This document shows, piece after piece, positions 24,344 through 33,152 of a DNA stretch of 64,000 nt; position 1 is the first letter of the stretch; every line of letters starts with the position of its first letter. Made by a program: the position numbers and the translations under genes. The notes beneath the pieces were generated by a model. That model saw only the letters and a list, made by a program, of their open reading frames with translations, ran no database searches and was not told the origin of the DNA. This DNA is from Gemmatimonadota bacterium (lineage in GTDB: Bacteria > Gemmatimonadota > Gemmatimonadetes > Longimicrobiales > Gaopeijiaceae), in NCBI GenBank assembly GCA_022827345.1, contig JAJDTB010000047.1, positions 45,790-109,789 on the forward strand, given 5' to 3'.

Positions 24344-25899
24344 GATACCCCCGGCGGCATGGTCAGAAGCGCCGCGTACAGGTCGATCGCGTACCACAGG
24401 TTTGCGATGCGGAGGTTTTCGTCGGGTGCATGCTGATTATTGTCGTGGTTCGCGACGGGGACCACAATCGCGGGCTTGCCGGCGACATCGGTGAAGAGGT
24501 AGAGCGGGAGCGTGCCGCCCATCCCGGGCGCGAGGACCAGCGAGCCGGGCCCGAAGGCACGGTCCGCCGCGCGCGAGGCCGCCCCGATGACCTGCCGCAC
24601 GAAGGGGTCCGCCATTTGCGTGCGGGCCGCCGGGTAGCCACCGCCGCCCGTCACCTTGGCGATGCGCGGGTAGCGCCGCCGCGTCGCCATGTCGGGATCC
24701 TCCGAGACGACATGGAAGCCCTGCGCCTCGATGTGGTCGACGACGAGCTGGCGCAGGTGGGCGGGATCGTTGCCCTTCACCAGCCGGATGCCGAGTGCGG
24801 CGACCGCCGTGTTCGGGATGACGTTGCGGGCCAGCGCCCCGGTGTTCCCGCTCGTAAGGCCGCGGATGTTCAGCGCGGGCAGCAGGAGGCGCTCGGCGAT
24901 CGTCTCGGGCTGGCCCTCGGTCCAGGCAAGCCCCAGCTCGGCGCGCAGGAGCGGGTCGACATCCGGGATCGACTCCAGCGCCGCCTGCTCCTCTTCGCCG
25001 ATGGGGTCGGCGGTGTCGTACCAGCCCTCGACCAGCACGTTGCCGTCCTCGTCCTTCATCGAGGCCAGCAGGTGGGCGAGGATGCTCCCCGTGTCGGGGG
25101 TCCAGTTCCCGTAGTGGCCCGAGTGCAGGTTGCGGGTGGCGCCGTAGACGGTGACCTCCATCCCCATCGAGCCGCGCACGCCGAAGGTCAGCTGCGGCCG
25201 CCCGCTCTGGTGCGCGGGCCCGTCGCAGAAGAGCCAGATGTCGACCTCGTCGAGCTTGTCGGCGCGCATTTCCATGTAGCGGCCGAGATTGCGGGAGCCC
25301 GCCTCCTCCTCGCCATCGAAGAAGAAGACCAGGTTCGAGGTGGGCGTCACGCCGCCTTCGCGAAACGCGTGCAGCACGGCCAGCACCGCCGCGATCGGCG
25401 CCTTGTCGTCGCCGGCGGAGCGCGCGTAGATGCGCCACTCGGGGTCGACCGCGCCGCCCGGCCCGGGCATCGGGATGGGCTCGCCGCCCGCCTCCATCGA
25501 GGCCGAATAGAGGGTGGGCTCGAAGGGCGGGTGGGTCCAGTTGCCCGGGTCGACGGGCTGGCCGTCGTAGTGGACATAGATGCCGAGTGTGCGGGTTGCG
25601 CCGGGCACGTCGAGCACGCCGTAGACGAGCGGCGCCACGCCGTCGAGGGTGAGCAGTTCGGACTCGGCGCCCGCCTCGCGCAGGAGGTCGCGGATGTAGA
25701 GCGCGTTCCGCGTGATGTCCTCCGTGTCGCTCGCCCGGTTGGGAAGGGTGAGAAACTCCGCGAAGTCGCGTACGATCTCGGCTTCGTGGGCACGGCGCCA
25801 GGCTTGCGCGACATCGGCGCCGGATTGGGCGGCGAGGGGGGTGGGGGTAAGGGCGCCGGCCAGCAGCGCCGCGCTCGTGAAGCGTGCGAAAGGTGACAT
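24340..25899 (-). CDS. Exported M20 family metallopeptidase
   Basis: The ATG at 25897-25899 gives 519 residues with a signal peptide ending PLAAQ (25). The dizinc M20 motifs are in order: H110 and D112 in YVHYDGQP, D164 in SAGDDKAP, the catalytic and zinc-binding EEE at 197-199 in FDGEEEAGS, and the lid-domain NLHSGHYGNWTPD. M20 dipeptidases release C-terminal amino acids or cleave dipeptides. The gene is sandwiched between the DUF885 peptidase (20 bases away) and potA (overlapping), so peptide products could feed the transporter. Precise substrate is unknown. Confidence 0.9.
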   Translation of the reverse strand: MSPFARFTSAALLAGALTPTPLAAQSGADVAQAWRRAHEAEIVRDFAEFLTLPNRASDTEDITRNALYIRDLLREAGAESELLTLDGVAPLVYGVLDVPGATRTLGIYVHYDGQPVDPGNWTHPPFEPTLYSASMEAGGEPIPMPGPGGAVDPEWRIYARSAGDDKAPIAAVLAVLHAFREGGVTPTSNLVFFFDGEEEAGSRNLGRYMEMRADKLDEVDIWLFCDGPAHQSGRPQLTFGVRGSMGMEVTVYGATRNLHSGHYGNWTPDTGSILAHLLASMKDEDGNVLVEGWYDTADPIGEEEQAALESIPDVDPLLRAELGLAWTEGQPETIAERLLLPALNIRGLTSGNTGALARNVIPNTAVAALGIRLVKGNDPAHLRQLVVDHIEAQGFHVVSEDPDMATRRRYPRIAKVTGGGGYPAARTQMADPFVRQVIGAASRAADRAFGPGSLVLAPGMGGTLPLYLFTDVAGKPAIVVPVANHDNNQHAPDENLRIANLWYAIDLYAALLTMPPGVS

Positions 25900-25918
25900 G
25901 AGCGGTGTGGTCAGGGGT

Positions 25919-27739
25919 TCAGGAGGCCGAAGCGGCGCGCTCCTCTTCGATGAAACGGTCGATGTGGCTCTCCAGTACGGCGATCGGCAGCGAACCGGGT
26001 CCGAGCACGGCCTCGTGGAAGCGCCGCAGGTCGAAATCATCTCCGAGCTCCGCCTCCGCCTTGCGCCGCAGCCCCAGGATCGCGCGCTTGCCCATCTGGT
26101 AGCCGAGCGCCTGCCCCCACATGTCGGTCGAGTAGCGCAGGGACTCCGACGCGATCTGGGTCTCGGAGTCGAAGATGTGGTCGCGCATGTACTGGCGGCC
26201 CTCTTCGAGCGTCCAGCCGAGCAGGTTCATCCCCGTGTCGACGACGAGCCGGGTCGCGACGAAGATCTCCATCATGTAGGCGCCGTACTCGCTCAGGGGG
26301 TCGTCGGCGAGGAAGCCGGAGTCGATGCCCAGGAAGGTCGAGTACATGCCCCACCCTTCCGTGTAGGCCGTGTGCATTCCGTTGCGCCGCACCGCGGGCA
26401 GGGCCTCGTTGGCGTACTGGCGGGTGATGTGGAAGTGGTGGCCGGGGAAGAGCTCGTGCAGCGAGATGCCCGCGTAGGTCAGCCAGCTGCGCTTGTCGAG
26501 GTCGGAGCCGTTGAAGTTGTAGTAGCCCACCGGGTCGTTCGGCGTGGGCGGATTGTAGTAGCCGAAGGTCTGGGAGCCCTCCAGCGCCGGGTCGAGGCGC
26601 CTGGCGCCAAACGGGGCGTCGGGCTTGGTGAGGAAGAACTCGTCGGCGCGCTCGAAGAACCTCCGGGACGGCGAATCGAACCGCTCCGCGACCTCTTCCA
26701 CGGAGGCCGGAAAGTAATCCGTATTGGTCGGGATGTGCCGCCGGAAATCGTCGATCGACCCATCGAAACCGATGCGTGCCTGCACGGCGAGCATCTGCTC
26801 CTCGATCTCGGCGACGTTCCGGAGGCCGATCTCGTGGATCTCCTCCGGGGTGATGTCCATGGTGGTGTGATAGCGCACCAGGTAGCGGTAGGCCGCTTCG
26901 CCGCCGGGCTGCCGCGACAGGCCCACCTGGGGCCGCGCGGCGGCGCGGTAGTCACCGTCGAGGAAGGCGGCCAGGCGGTCGAGCGCGGGGTTGATCTCGT
27001 CGTCGACGATGCGGGAGGCCTCGGCGAGGAAGGCGGCGGCGCTCTCACCCGCGCCGGCACCTTCGCCCTCCGCCCCGAGGCGGGCTTCCGCCACCGCGAA
27101 CGGACCGGTGGAAAACGGGGCGGAACTCGCGCGAACGATCCCCACCACGGCGTCCATGTTGGGCTGCGGGACGACGATTCCCCGCTCCATCTGGCCGCGG
27201 GCGTGCGATTCCACGAAGCCGACCGCGCCCGGCACCTGGGCAAGGAGCCCGAGGTATTCCGCGCGGCCCCGCTCGTCGGCGACGGGCACCATGGCGAAGA
27301 GCTGGCGCAGGCTGCCGATCGGGGAGGAATAGGGGGTGAGGACGTTGGTGACGACCCAGTAGTGCTCCAGCCCCTCGATCGTGAGCGCGGCGCGGCGCTG
27401 CAGAACTTCCCAGGTGATTCTGTCGTCGGAGCCGAGGGCGTCCAGGTCGATCGCATCGAGGCGGTCGAGGACGGCACGGCTGAAGTCGGCGTCGGCCTGG
27501 GCGCGCTCCAGGGTGGGTATGGGAAGCTCGTCGAGAGGCAGGCCCTCGCGCACCCGGGCGCGGAAATCGACCTCGAGCTGGCGCTGCCAGACGTCTTCGG
27601 CGACTGCGGCGAGGTCGGCGGCATGGTTGGGCGCGGGCGCGTCCGCGCAGGACAGGGCCCCTGCCAGAAGCAACGGAGCGGCGACTGCGCGAGTCCGCGA
27701 AGGAGTCGGAGGCTGGGGCGGCACGATCGCTGACTGCAC
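25919..27739 (-). CDS. DUF885 family lipoprotein (putative metallopeptidase)
   Basis: The start is GTG at 27737-27739, two bases after the ricT stop, giving 606 residues with a lipobox (AGALSC). DUF885 proteins are large helical enzymes with a gluzincin-like zinc site. Here the signature is LHELFPGHHFHITRQYANE, with the upstream helix EEIHEIGLRNVAEIEEQM and the downstream NGMHTAYTEGWGMYS and QALGYQMGKRAI also conserved. They are thought to act as exported carboxypeptidase-like enzymes. The gene lies between ricT and the M20 peptidase in the same operon. An ATG much further upstream (28081) is rejected because it would overlap most of ricT. Confidence 0.87.
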   Translation of the reverse strand: MQSAIVPPQPPTPSRTRAVAAPLLLAGALSCADAPAPNHAADLAAVAEDVWQRQLEVDFRARVREGLPLDELPIPTLERAQADADFSRAVLDRLDAIDLDALGSDDRITWEVLQRRAALTIEGLEHYWVVTNVLTPYSSPIGSLRQLFAMVPVADERGRAEYLGLLAQVPGAVGFVESHARGQMERGIVVPQPNMDAVVGIVRASSAPFSTGPFAVAEARLGAEGEGAGAGESAAAFLAEASRIVDDEINPALDRLAAFLDGDYRAAARPQVGLSRQPGGEAAYRYLVRYHTTMDITPEEIHEIGLRNVAEIEEQMLAVQARIGFDGSIDDFRRHIPTNTDYFPASVEEVAERFDSPSRRFFERADEFFLTKPDAPFGARRLDPALEGSQTFGYYNPPTPNDPVGYYNFNGSDLDKRSWLTYAGISLHELFPGHHFHITRQYANEALPAVRRNGMHTAYTEGWGMYSTFLGIDSGFLADDPLSEYGAYMMEIFVATRLVVDTGMNLLGWTLEEGRQYMRDHIFDSETQIASESLRYSTDMWGQALGYQMGKRAILGLRRKAEAELGDDFDLRRFHEAVLGPGSLPIAVLESHIDRFIEEERAASAS

Positions 27740-27741
27740 TC

Positions 27742-28578
27742 TCAGTTCCTCCGGCGTGAGGCCATCTCCCGTTTCAACTCGGCGACCGTGACGGTGCGAT
27801 GACCGCCCTCGCCGTCCCGAAGTGTAATCGTGTCGTTGAAGATGTTCACGCTCACGACCCGCTCCGGCCCCCGCGGCGTCCTCAGCATGCGCCCCTCGCG
27901 CGGGAACTTGCGCCGCGCTTCGACATAGCTGTCGTGCTCGTACATCAGGCAGCACATCAGGCGGCCGCAGCAGCCCGAGATCTGCGCGGGGTTGAGGGAA
28001 AGACGCTGGTCCTTGGCGAGCTGCAGGCTGACCGGTTTCAGCTCCGGCAGCCAGGTCGAGCAGCACAGTTCGCGCCCGCACCGCCCCACACCCCCCAGCA
28101 GCGCGGCTTCGTCCCTCACCCCGATCTGCTTGAGTTCGATGCGGGTGCGGAAGGCGCGGGCCAGGTCACGCACCAGCGCGCGGAAATCGACGCGCTTCTC
28201 GGCGGTGAAATAGACGATCAGCTTCTTGCGGTCGAACTGCCACTCGGTCTCGGTGACCTTCATCTTCAGCTTGTGCCGAGCCACGTGCTGGCGCGTCTCA
28301 CGGCGCGCGCGCCGCTCGTCTTCGGCCTTGTGGCGCGCCCGGTAGAGCTCGTCGGCGCTGGCAACCCGCAGCACGCGCTGCGAGGGTGTCGGTGTCGCGC
28401 ATCCGCCCGACGACGAGCACTTACGCTCGGCGATCGTGCCCACGGCGGTGACCTGACCGAGGTCTTCGCCGCGGTCCGCCTGCACGAGGACGCCGTCGCC
28501 CGGCGCCAGATCAAAGCCGTCGAACCGGTAGTATCCCCGGCGCGTGCCCTTGAAGGTGACCTCCGCGAACCCGGGCAT
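27742..28578 (-). CDS. ricT: PSP1/RicT (YaaT) family protein
   Basis: The ATG at 28576-28578 gives 278 residues (an upstream ATG at 28611 adds eleven unlikely residues). The PSP1 C-terminal domain is clear, with cysteine clusters GRCGRELCCSTW and SGCCGRLMCCLMYEHDSY that ligate an iron-sulphur cluster in RicT. In Bacillus, RicT acts with RicA and RicF to control RNase Y specificity and phosphorelay steps. The N-terminal part (YRFDGFDLAPGDGVLVQADRG in shorter pieces) is a beta-rich domain. It is the first gene of the operon running to potC. The upstream AT-rich palindrome at 28605-28650 may serve as its promoter region. Confidence 0.9.
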   Translation of the reverse strand: MPGFAEVTFKGTRRGYYRFDGFDLAPGDGVLVQADRGEDLGQVTAVGTIAERKCSSSGGCATPTPSQRVLRVASADELYRARHKAEDERRARRETRQHVARHKLKMKVTETEWQFDRKKLIVYFTAEKRVDFRALVRDLARAFRTRIELKQIGVRDEAALLGGVGRCGRELCCSTWLPELKPVSLQLAKDQRLSLNPAQISGCCGRLMCCLMYEHDSYVEARRKFPREGRMLRTPRGPERVVSVNIFNDTITLRDGEGGHRTVTVAELKREMASRRRN

Positions 28579-28604
28579 CGCTAGCGGCCCACGGCGAGAT
28601 GTAT

Positions 28605-28650
28605 GCAGCAATGTATATTATACATGACATTCTGTAATGTTTACTTTACA
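28605..28650. repeat. AT-rich palindrome, copy A
   Basis: The core GACATTCTGTAATGT followed by TTACTTTAC (28626-28649) lies in a 37-bp imperfect palindrome centred on TTC, with arms agreeing at 13 of 17 positions. The same core occurs at 34178-34202. It lies between the ricT start and the accA stop on the minus strand, where it could act as promoter, binding site or terminator. Confidence 0.55.
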
Positions 28651-28661
28651 TTCTTGACCCG

Positions 28662-29624
28662 TCAGGGCTCGATCCAGGCGCCCATGGCCTCGTACTTGGC
28701 CCAACGCTCGGTGAGCAGCGTGTCGACGTCCCGCGTGTCGAGGTCGTCGAGGTGGCGGACCACGGCTGCGGCCACGCCGGTCATCGTGGCCTTCGGGTCC
28801 GCGTGCGCGCCCCCGGCCGGCTCGTCGATGACCTCGTCCGCCACGCCCAGCTTGAACAGGTCGGACGAGGTGAGCCGCAGGGCCCGCGCCGCCTCGGACC
28901 GCTTCTCGGCCGAACGCCACAAAATGGCCGCGCACCCTTCCGGCGAGATCACCGAGTAGACCGAGTGCTCCAGGAGCAGGATCCGGTCGGTGACGCCCAG
29001 CGCCAGCGCGCCGCCCGATCCGCCCTCGCCGATCACCACGGAAATGGTCGGCACGCGCAGGCGGGACATCTCGCGCAGGTTGGTCGCGATCGCCTCCGCC
29101 TGGCCGCGCTCCTCGGCGCCGAAGCCCGGGTATGCGCCCGGCGTGTCGATCAGGGTGACCACCGGCTTGCCGAACTTCTCGGCCATCCGCATCAGGCGGA
29201 GCGCCTTGCGGTATCCCTCCGGGTGCGGCATCCCGAAGTTGCGCTTCAGGTTGTCCTTCATGTCCCGGCCCTTCTGGTGGCCGATGACCATGACGGACCG
29301 CCCTTCCAGCCTCGCCCATCCGCCGACGATCGCCTCGTCGTTGCGGAAGCGCCGGTCTCCCTTCAACTCGAACCAGTCGGTGAAGACGGCGCCGATGTAG
29401 TCGAGCGTGTAGGGGCGGCGGGGATGGCGCGCGACCTGCACCTGCTCCATCGGGTCCAGGTTGCGATAGGTCTCTTCGCGGAGCACGTCGAGCTTGGCGG
29501 AAAGGACCCGGAGCTCGTCGGCGACGTCCAGCCCCCGCTTGCCCGCCATCTCGCGCAGGCGAGCGATCTGGCTCTCTATCTCGACAATGTCGCGCTCGAA
29601 TCCGAAGTGCGCGGCAGATGACAT
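28662..29624 (-). CDS. accA: Acetyl-CoA carboxylase carboxyltransferase subunit alpha
   Basis: This 320-residue protein is the alpha subunit that transfers carboxyl from biotin to acetyl-CoA, the first step of fatty acid synthesis. AccA landmarks are FERDIVEIESQIARL at the N-terminus, VQVARHPRRPYTLDYI, GHQKGRDMKDNLKRNFGMPHP, LIDTPGAYPGFGAEERGQAEAIA and the oxyanion-hole region GEGGSGGALALG. Length matches the family (about 317-325). accD is not adjacent. The gene stands alone on the minus strand, divergent from the amidohydrolase gene, with about 220 bases between starts. Confidence 0.96.
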   Translation of the reverse strand: MSSAAHFGFERDIVEIESQIARLREMAGKRGLDVADELRVLSAKLDVLREETYRNLDPMEQVQVARHPRRPYTLDYIGAVFTDWFELKGDRRFRNDEAIVGGWARLEGRSVMVIGHQKGRDMKDNLKRNFGMPHPEGYRKALRLMRMAEKFGKPVVTLIDTPGAYPGFGAEERGQAEAIATNLREMSRLRVPTISVVIGEGGSGGALALGVTDRILLLEHSVYSVISPEGCAAILWRSAEKRSEAARALRLTSSDLFKLGVADEVIDEPAGGAHADPKATMTGVAAAVVRHLDDLDTRDVDTLLTERWAKYEAMGAWIEP

Positions 29625-29843
29625 TGCTGACCTCCTCGAATATGTACTTCAGGCCTGCCGGGGCAGGCCGGACCCGTAACCCAACATGATAGAGCCGCCT
29701 GGCGGAGCGCCGCCAGCCCTTGGGGGCGCGGTCGGCGGGGTCGGTCAACCCGTTGATTGATTGTGGATTGGAGGGCGATGCATTTGCAGCGGCGGCCTCC
29801 CGCGGTCAATGATGGGGGCGGGTATCGACGCTGGACGAGGGAG

Positions 29844-31340
29844 ATGCGCGGCATGATTGGAAGGGGTGGCTGGATTGCGGTTTCGGTCCTGGCGGCGTTG
29901 TCGCCGGCGGGGGACTTGAGCGCGCAGGCCGGAGCGCGCGAGGGCGGGGCCGAGGGGCCCGCGCGGACGATATTTCGCGGCGCGACGGTGATCGACGGGA
30001 CGGGGGCGGCGGCGCGGGACGGGATGGCGATCATCGTGGAGGATGAAGTGATCGCCGCGGTCGTGCCGGTCGACGAGCTCGGAGCCGAGGTGCTCGAGGG
30101 CGCCGAGGTGGTGGACGCGAGTGGTTGGCATGCGATCCCGGGGCTGGTCGAAGCGCATACGCATGTGGCGACGATGGCCAACCGGGCGCAGGCCGAGTTC
30201 ATCCTCAACCGTTACCTGTACGGGGGGATTACGACCGCGCGCGACATGGCGGGCGACGTGCGCTCGCTGATGGACCTGCAGCGGGCCTCGCTGGTCAAGG
30301 AGATCGACGCGCCGGACCTGCTGTTCTCGGCGCTGATGGCCGGGCCCGATTTCTTCACCGACCCGCGCACGGTGTCGTCGGCCGCGGGGGAGACGCCGGG
30401 GGCGGTGACCTGGATGCAGGCGGTGACCGGGGACACGGATCTCGTGGAGGCGGTGACGCTCGCGCGGGGGACGTGGGCGACCGGGATCAAGACCTATGCG
30501 GCGATCGACGGCGAGTTGCTGGGCGCGATCGCGGCCGAGGCGCGCAGGCAGGGGATCCCGGTGTGGTCGCATGTGCACGTGGGGCCGGCGCGGTCGCTGG
30601 AGGTCGCCCGCGCGGGCGTGCGCGCCATGTCTCACGTGTGCGATCTGGGCAGCGCGGCGATCCCCGACGACGTGTTCCGGGAGGGTCAGGAGGGGCGGCG
30701 GTCGGGGTTCGTGGATGTCGACCTGAACGACCCCGTGATCGACTCGGTGTTTGCCGCGATGAGGCGGAACGGGACGGTGCTGGATGCGACATTGCGGATC
30801 GTGGTGCAGATCGGGCAGCGGCGCATGGCGGCGATCGACACGGTGGGGGCGCGGCCGCCCGGCGCCGCGGGTGACAGCGCGCGGGCCGGGCCGGGTGGGC
30901 GCCGCCCGCCGCCGATCGACCGTCGCCGCCGCGGCGTGCGCCCCCGGTGCGAGACCGCCGACGCCTTCGCGCTGACCCGCCGCGCCTGGGAAGCCGGCGT
31001 GATGATCGCGGCCGGCACCGACGGCATGACCCCGCCCGATTCGGTCTTCCCCGCCCTGCATGAAGAGATCCGCCTGCTTCACGAAGACGTGGGCATGCCG
31101 ATGCTGGATGTTCTCAAGGCGGCTTCCTACCACGGCGCCGTCGCGCTCGGCCTGGAGGACGAAATCGGCACCATCGAGCCCGGCAGGAAGGCCAACATCG
31201 CGTTCCTGCGGGAAGACCCGCTGGCGGGGCCGGAGAGTCTGCGGTCGGTGGAGCTGACCGTGAAGCGCGGCACGCTGTACTACCGGCGGGATTTCGTGCT
31301 GGGCGAGCCGCCTGAGCGGCCTGGAGGGCCACCGGGATAG
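29844..31340 (+). CDS. Exported amidohydrolase
   Basis: ATG 29844 follows a purine-rich site and gives 498 residues with a signal peptide ending LSAQ. The metal-dependent hydrolase fold is shown by IPGLVEAHTHVATM (first HxH), the histidine in VWSHVHVG, a following AMSHVCDLG, and the C-terminal AAGTDGM with a metal-binding Asp. The end ALGLEDEIGTIEPGRKANIAFL is typical of imidazolonepropionase-like amidohydrolases. A proline/arginine-rich stretch near residues 365-395 is an unusual insertion before the last metal ligand. Substrate not determined; members cleave cyclic amides or peptide-like bonds. Confidence 0.85.
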   Translation: MRGMIGRGGWIAVSVLAALSPAGDLSAQAGAREGGAEGPARTIFRGATVIDGTGAAARDGMAIIVEDEVIAAVVPVDELGAEVLEGAEVVDASGWHAIPGLVEAHTHVATMANRAQAEFILNRYLYGGITTARDMAGDVRSLMDLQRASLVKEIDAPDLLFSALMAGPDFFTDPRTVSSAAGETPGAVTWMQAVTGDTDLVEAVTLARGTWATGIKTYAAIDGELLGAIAAEARRQGIPVWSHVHVGPARSLEVARAGVRAMSHVCDLGSAAIPDDVFREGQEGRRSGFVDVDLNDPVIDSVFAAMRRNGTVLDATLRIVVQIGQRRMAAIDTVGARPPGAAGDSARAGPGGRRPPPIDRRRRGVRPRCETADAFALTRRAWEAGVMIAAGTDGMTPPDSVFPALHEEIRLLHEDVGMPMLDVLKAASYHGAVALGLEDEIGTIEPGRKANIAFLREDPLAGPESLRSVELTVKRGTLYYRRDFVLGEPPERPGGPPG

Positions 31341-31395
31341 GGAGGGCGCAGGGTCGCTGGTTTGCGGATCATCTCCGAGGGCCCGCGCAGTACCG

Positions 31396-31416
31396 ATTGC
31401 TAGCAACGCTAGCATC
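31396..31416. promoter_or_regulatory. Inverted repeat upstream of fitAB, candidate operator
   Basis: Two GCTAGC hexamers (31399-31404 and 31408-31413) separated by AAC form a larger inverted repeat, ATTGCTAGC against GCTAGCATC. It lies 35 bases before the fitA start. FitA-type antitoxins with their toxin repress their own promoter through inverted repeats of this general kind, so autoregulation is likely. Confidence 0.55.
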
Positions 31417-31450
31417 GAATACCTTCTGTTGCCACAAAGGGGGACAGACC

Positions 31451-31693
31451 ATGGCAAACATCACAATCCGCAACCTTGACGATGAAATACGGACCCGCCT
31501 GCGCGTGCGGGCGGCGAGCAACGGCCGCTCGATGGAAGAGGAGGTGAGACGCATCCTGCGCGAAGCCGTCGGGCGAAGGCAGGATGACCGAAACCTGGCC
31601 AGCGTCATCTCTTCCCACTTCGGGCCGACGCACGGTGTGGATCTGGAGTTGCCGCCCCGTGGGACCGGGCGCGAGCCGCCTTCCTTCGAGTAG
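31451..31693 (+). CDS. fitA: FitA-type ribbon-helix-helix antitoxin
   Basis: ATG 31451, preceded by AAAGGGGG, gives 80 residues. MANITIRNLDDEIRTRLRVRA forms the strand and first helix, and RSMEEEVRRILREAV the second helix, of a FitA/Arc ribbon-helix-helix domain. The C-terminal tail (LASVISSHFGPTHGVDLELP) is the toxin-binding segment. The arginine-rich surface and the upstream inverted repeat fit an autoregulator. The toxin gene follows after six bases. Confidence 0.9.
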   Translation: MANITIRNLDDEIRTRLRVRAASNGRSMEEEVRRILREAVGRRQDDRNLASVISSHFGPTHGVDLELPPRGTGREPPSFE

Positions 31694-31699
31694 GTCGCC

Positions 31700-32125
31700 A
31701 TGCCCATGCTGCTGGACACGAATGTCGTGTCCGAATTGATCCGCAAGTCACCCAATCCGACTGTGACAACCTGGGTCTCGGAGCTTCCTCTCGCGGACCT
31801 GTTCTTTTCGGCGATGGGCGAAGCGGAATTGCGCTACGGCGTGGCCATCCTCCCACCCGGCCGACGCCGCGATACGCTGACCCTCAAGATCGAAGCGATG
31901 CTTGCCGACGCCTTCCCGGATCGCGTACTGCCGTTCGACCGTAATGCGGCGCACGCGTACGGCAACATCGCGGCCGTGCGCCGCTCCGCCGGCCGTCCCA
32001 TAGCGCCGGTGGACTGCCAGATGGCCGCAATCGCGGCATGTCGCGGAATGGCGGTGGCTACGCGCAACGTTCGCGACTTCAAGGACATGGGAATCGAGAT
32101 CGTGGATCCCTGGGCAGCTGTGTGA
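31700..32125 (+). CDS. fitB: FitB-type PIN-domain toxin
   Basis: This 141-residue PIN protein starts MPMLLDTNVVSELIRKSPN, the FitB signature. Likely active-site acids are D6, E43 in GEAELRYG, D105 in APVDCQMAA and D126 in TRNVRDF, with N123 as in other FitB proteins. It is a predicted Mg2+-dependent ribonuclease that is silenced by FitA. The gene is followed four bases later by the first zinc-ribbon membrane protein, so read-through transcription of that pair from the fitAB promoter is possible. Confidence 0.9.
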   Translation: MPMLLDTNVVSELIRKSPNPTVTTWVSELPLADLFFSAMGEAELRYGVAILPPGRRRDTLTLKIEAMLADAFPDRVLPFDRNAAHAYGNIAAVRRSAGRPIAPVDCQMAAIAACRGMAVATRNVRDFKDMGIEIVDPWAAV

Positions 32126-32129
32126 CGCC

Positions 32130-33146
32130 GTGTACCAGACCTGCATGTTCTGCAAGCGGCCCCTCGGCAGCAACGAAGTAGTGGAGAGCTTCCCAATCGG
32201 CCGCCGCCTCGCCTTCGACGCCGCCAAAGGACGGCTGTGGGTCGTCTGCACAAAGTGTCAGCGCTGGAACCTCACGCCGCTGGAGGAGCGCTGGGAAGCG
32301 GTGGAGGACTGCGAACGCCTGTTCCGGGCCACACCGATGCGGACATCGACCGAGAACATCGGGATCGCGCGCCATCGGGAAGGCCTGGACCTCGTGCGCA
32401 TCGGGAAGCCGCCGCGGGGGGAGTTCGCGGCCTGGCGCTACGGCGATCAGTTCAAGAGGCGGTTTCGGCGGACTGTGCTCGGCGGCGTGGGTGCGGGCGC
32501 GTTCGGCTTTGCGCTCGTTGTGCTGCCCATCGCCATACCAACCGGCGCTCTCATCGCCTACAGCTGGGGGTCGATCGCCTGGAGTCGCCTGCGTCCTCTG
32601 GCCAGGGTCCGTGTCGGCGGCGGCGGATCCGAGGGCGCGGCGGTAACACCCGAAGAAGTCGCCGTGTTCAGGCTGGGTGCGCTACGCTCGATGCGCCTGT
32701 TGCCGGACGAGGACGCATCGGGGTTCAAGGTCGAGGTCCGCAAGCGTTTGCGCACGGCCGCGTTCCATGGCGAAGACGCCCGCCGCGTCGCCACGGCGCT
32801 GGTTCCGCGACTGAATGCTGAAGGCGGTTCACTCCGTTCGGTCCAGCACGCCGTCAAGGAGATCGAGGCGGCGGGTCATCCGGAACGCTTTATTGCCGAA
32901 GTCACCGTCCGCGAACCCGAGAACTGGACCGGCAGTATGGGTCATGTGTCCAGGATGCCGAAACCCACCCGCCTCGCCCTCGAAATGTCCCTCCACGAAG
33001 AACAGGAGCGCCGGGCCCTCGAAGGCGAACTCTGGGTATTGGAGCAGGCCTGGCGCGAGGCCGAAGAGATCGCGGCCATATCCGACAACCTCCTGCTTCC
33101 CGCCGGCACGGATGAGTTTTTCAACCGGCACGGCGAGGACGGCTGA
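32130..33146 (+). CDS. Zinc-ribbon membrane protein, tandem copy 1
   Basis: GTG at 32130 gives 338 residues starting MYQTCMFCKRPLGSNE. A zinc ribbon is formed by C5, C8, C40 and C43 (the second pair in VVCTKCQRWNL). One or two membrane segments lie at about 115-150 (GAFGFALVVLPIAIPTGALI). The C-terminal part ends with a conserved helix, RLALEMSLHEEQERRALEGE then LEQAWREAEEIAAISD. No named family is recognised. The start of the next gene has the same architecture, so this is a tandem duplication. Soluble zinc-ribbon heads on membrane proteins often contact RNA or proteins in the cytoplasm, but the role here is unknown. Confidence 0.75.
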   Translation: MYQTCMFCKRPLGSNEVVESFPIGRRLAFDAAKGRLWVVCTKCQRWNLTPLEERWEAVEDCERLFRATPMRTSTENIGIARHREGLDLVRIGKPPRGEFAAWRYGDQFKRRFRRTVLGGVGAGAFGFALVVLPIAIPTGALIAYSWGSIAWSRLRPLARVRVGGGGSEGAAVTPEEVAVFRLGALRSMRLLPDEDASGFKVEVRKRLRTAAFHGEDARRVATALVPRLNAEGGSLRSVQHAVKEIEAAGHPERFIAEVTVREPENWTGSMGHVSRMPKPTRLALEMSLHEEQERRALEGELWVLEQAWREAEEIAAISDNLLLPAGTDEFFNRHGEDG

Positions 33147-33152
33147 GGCGCG

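Noticed and set aside
25919..28081. Upstream ATG for the DUF885 gene at 28081
   Set aside because: It would overlap most of ricT and lacks a signal peptide; the GTG at 27739 gives a lipoprotein signal directly after the ricT stop.
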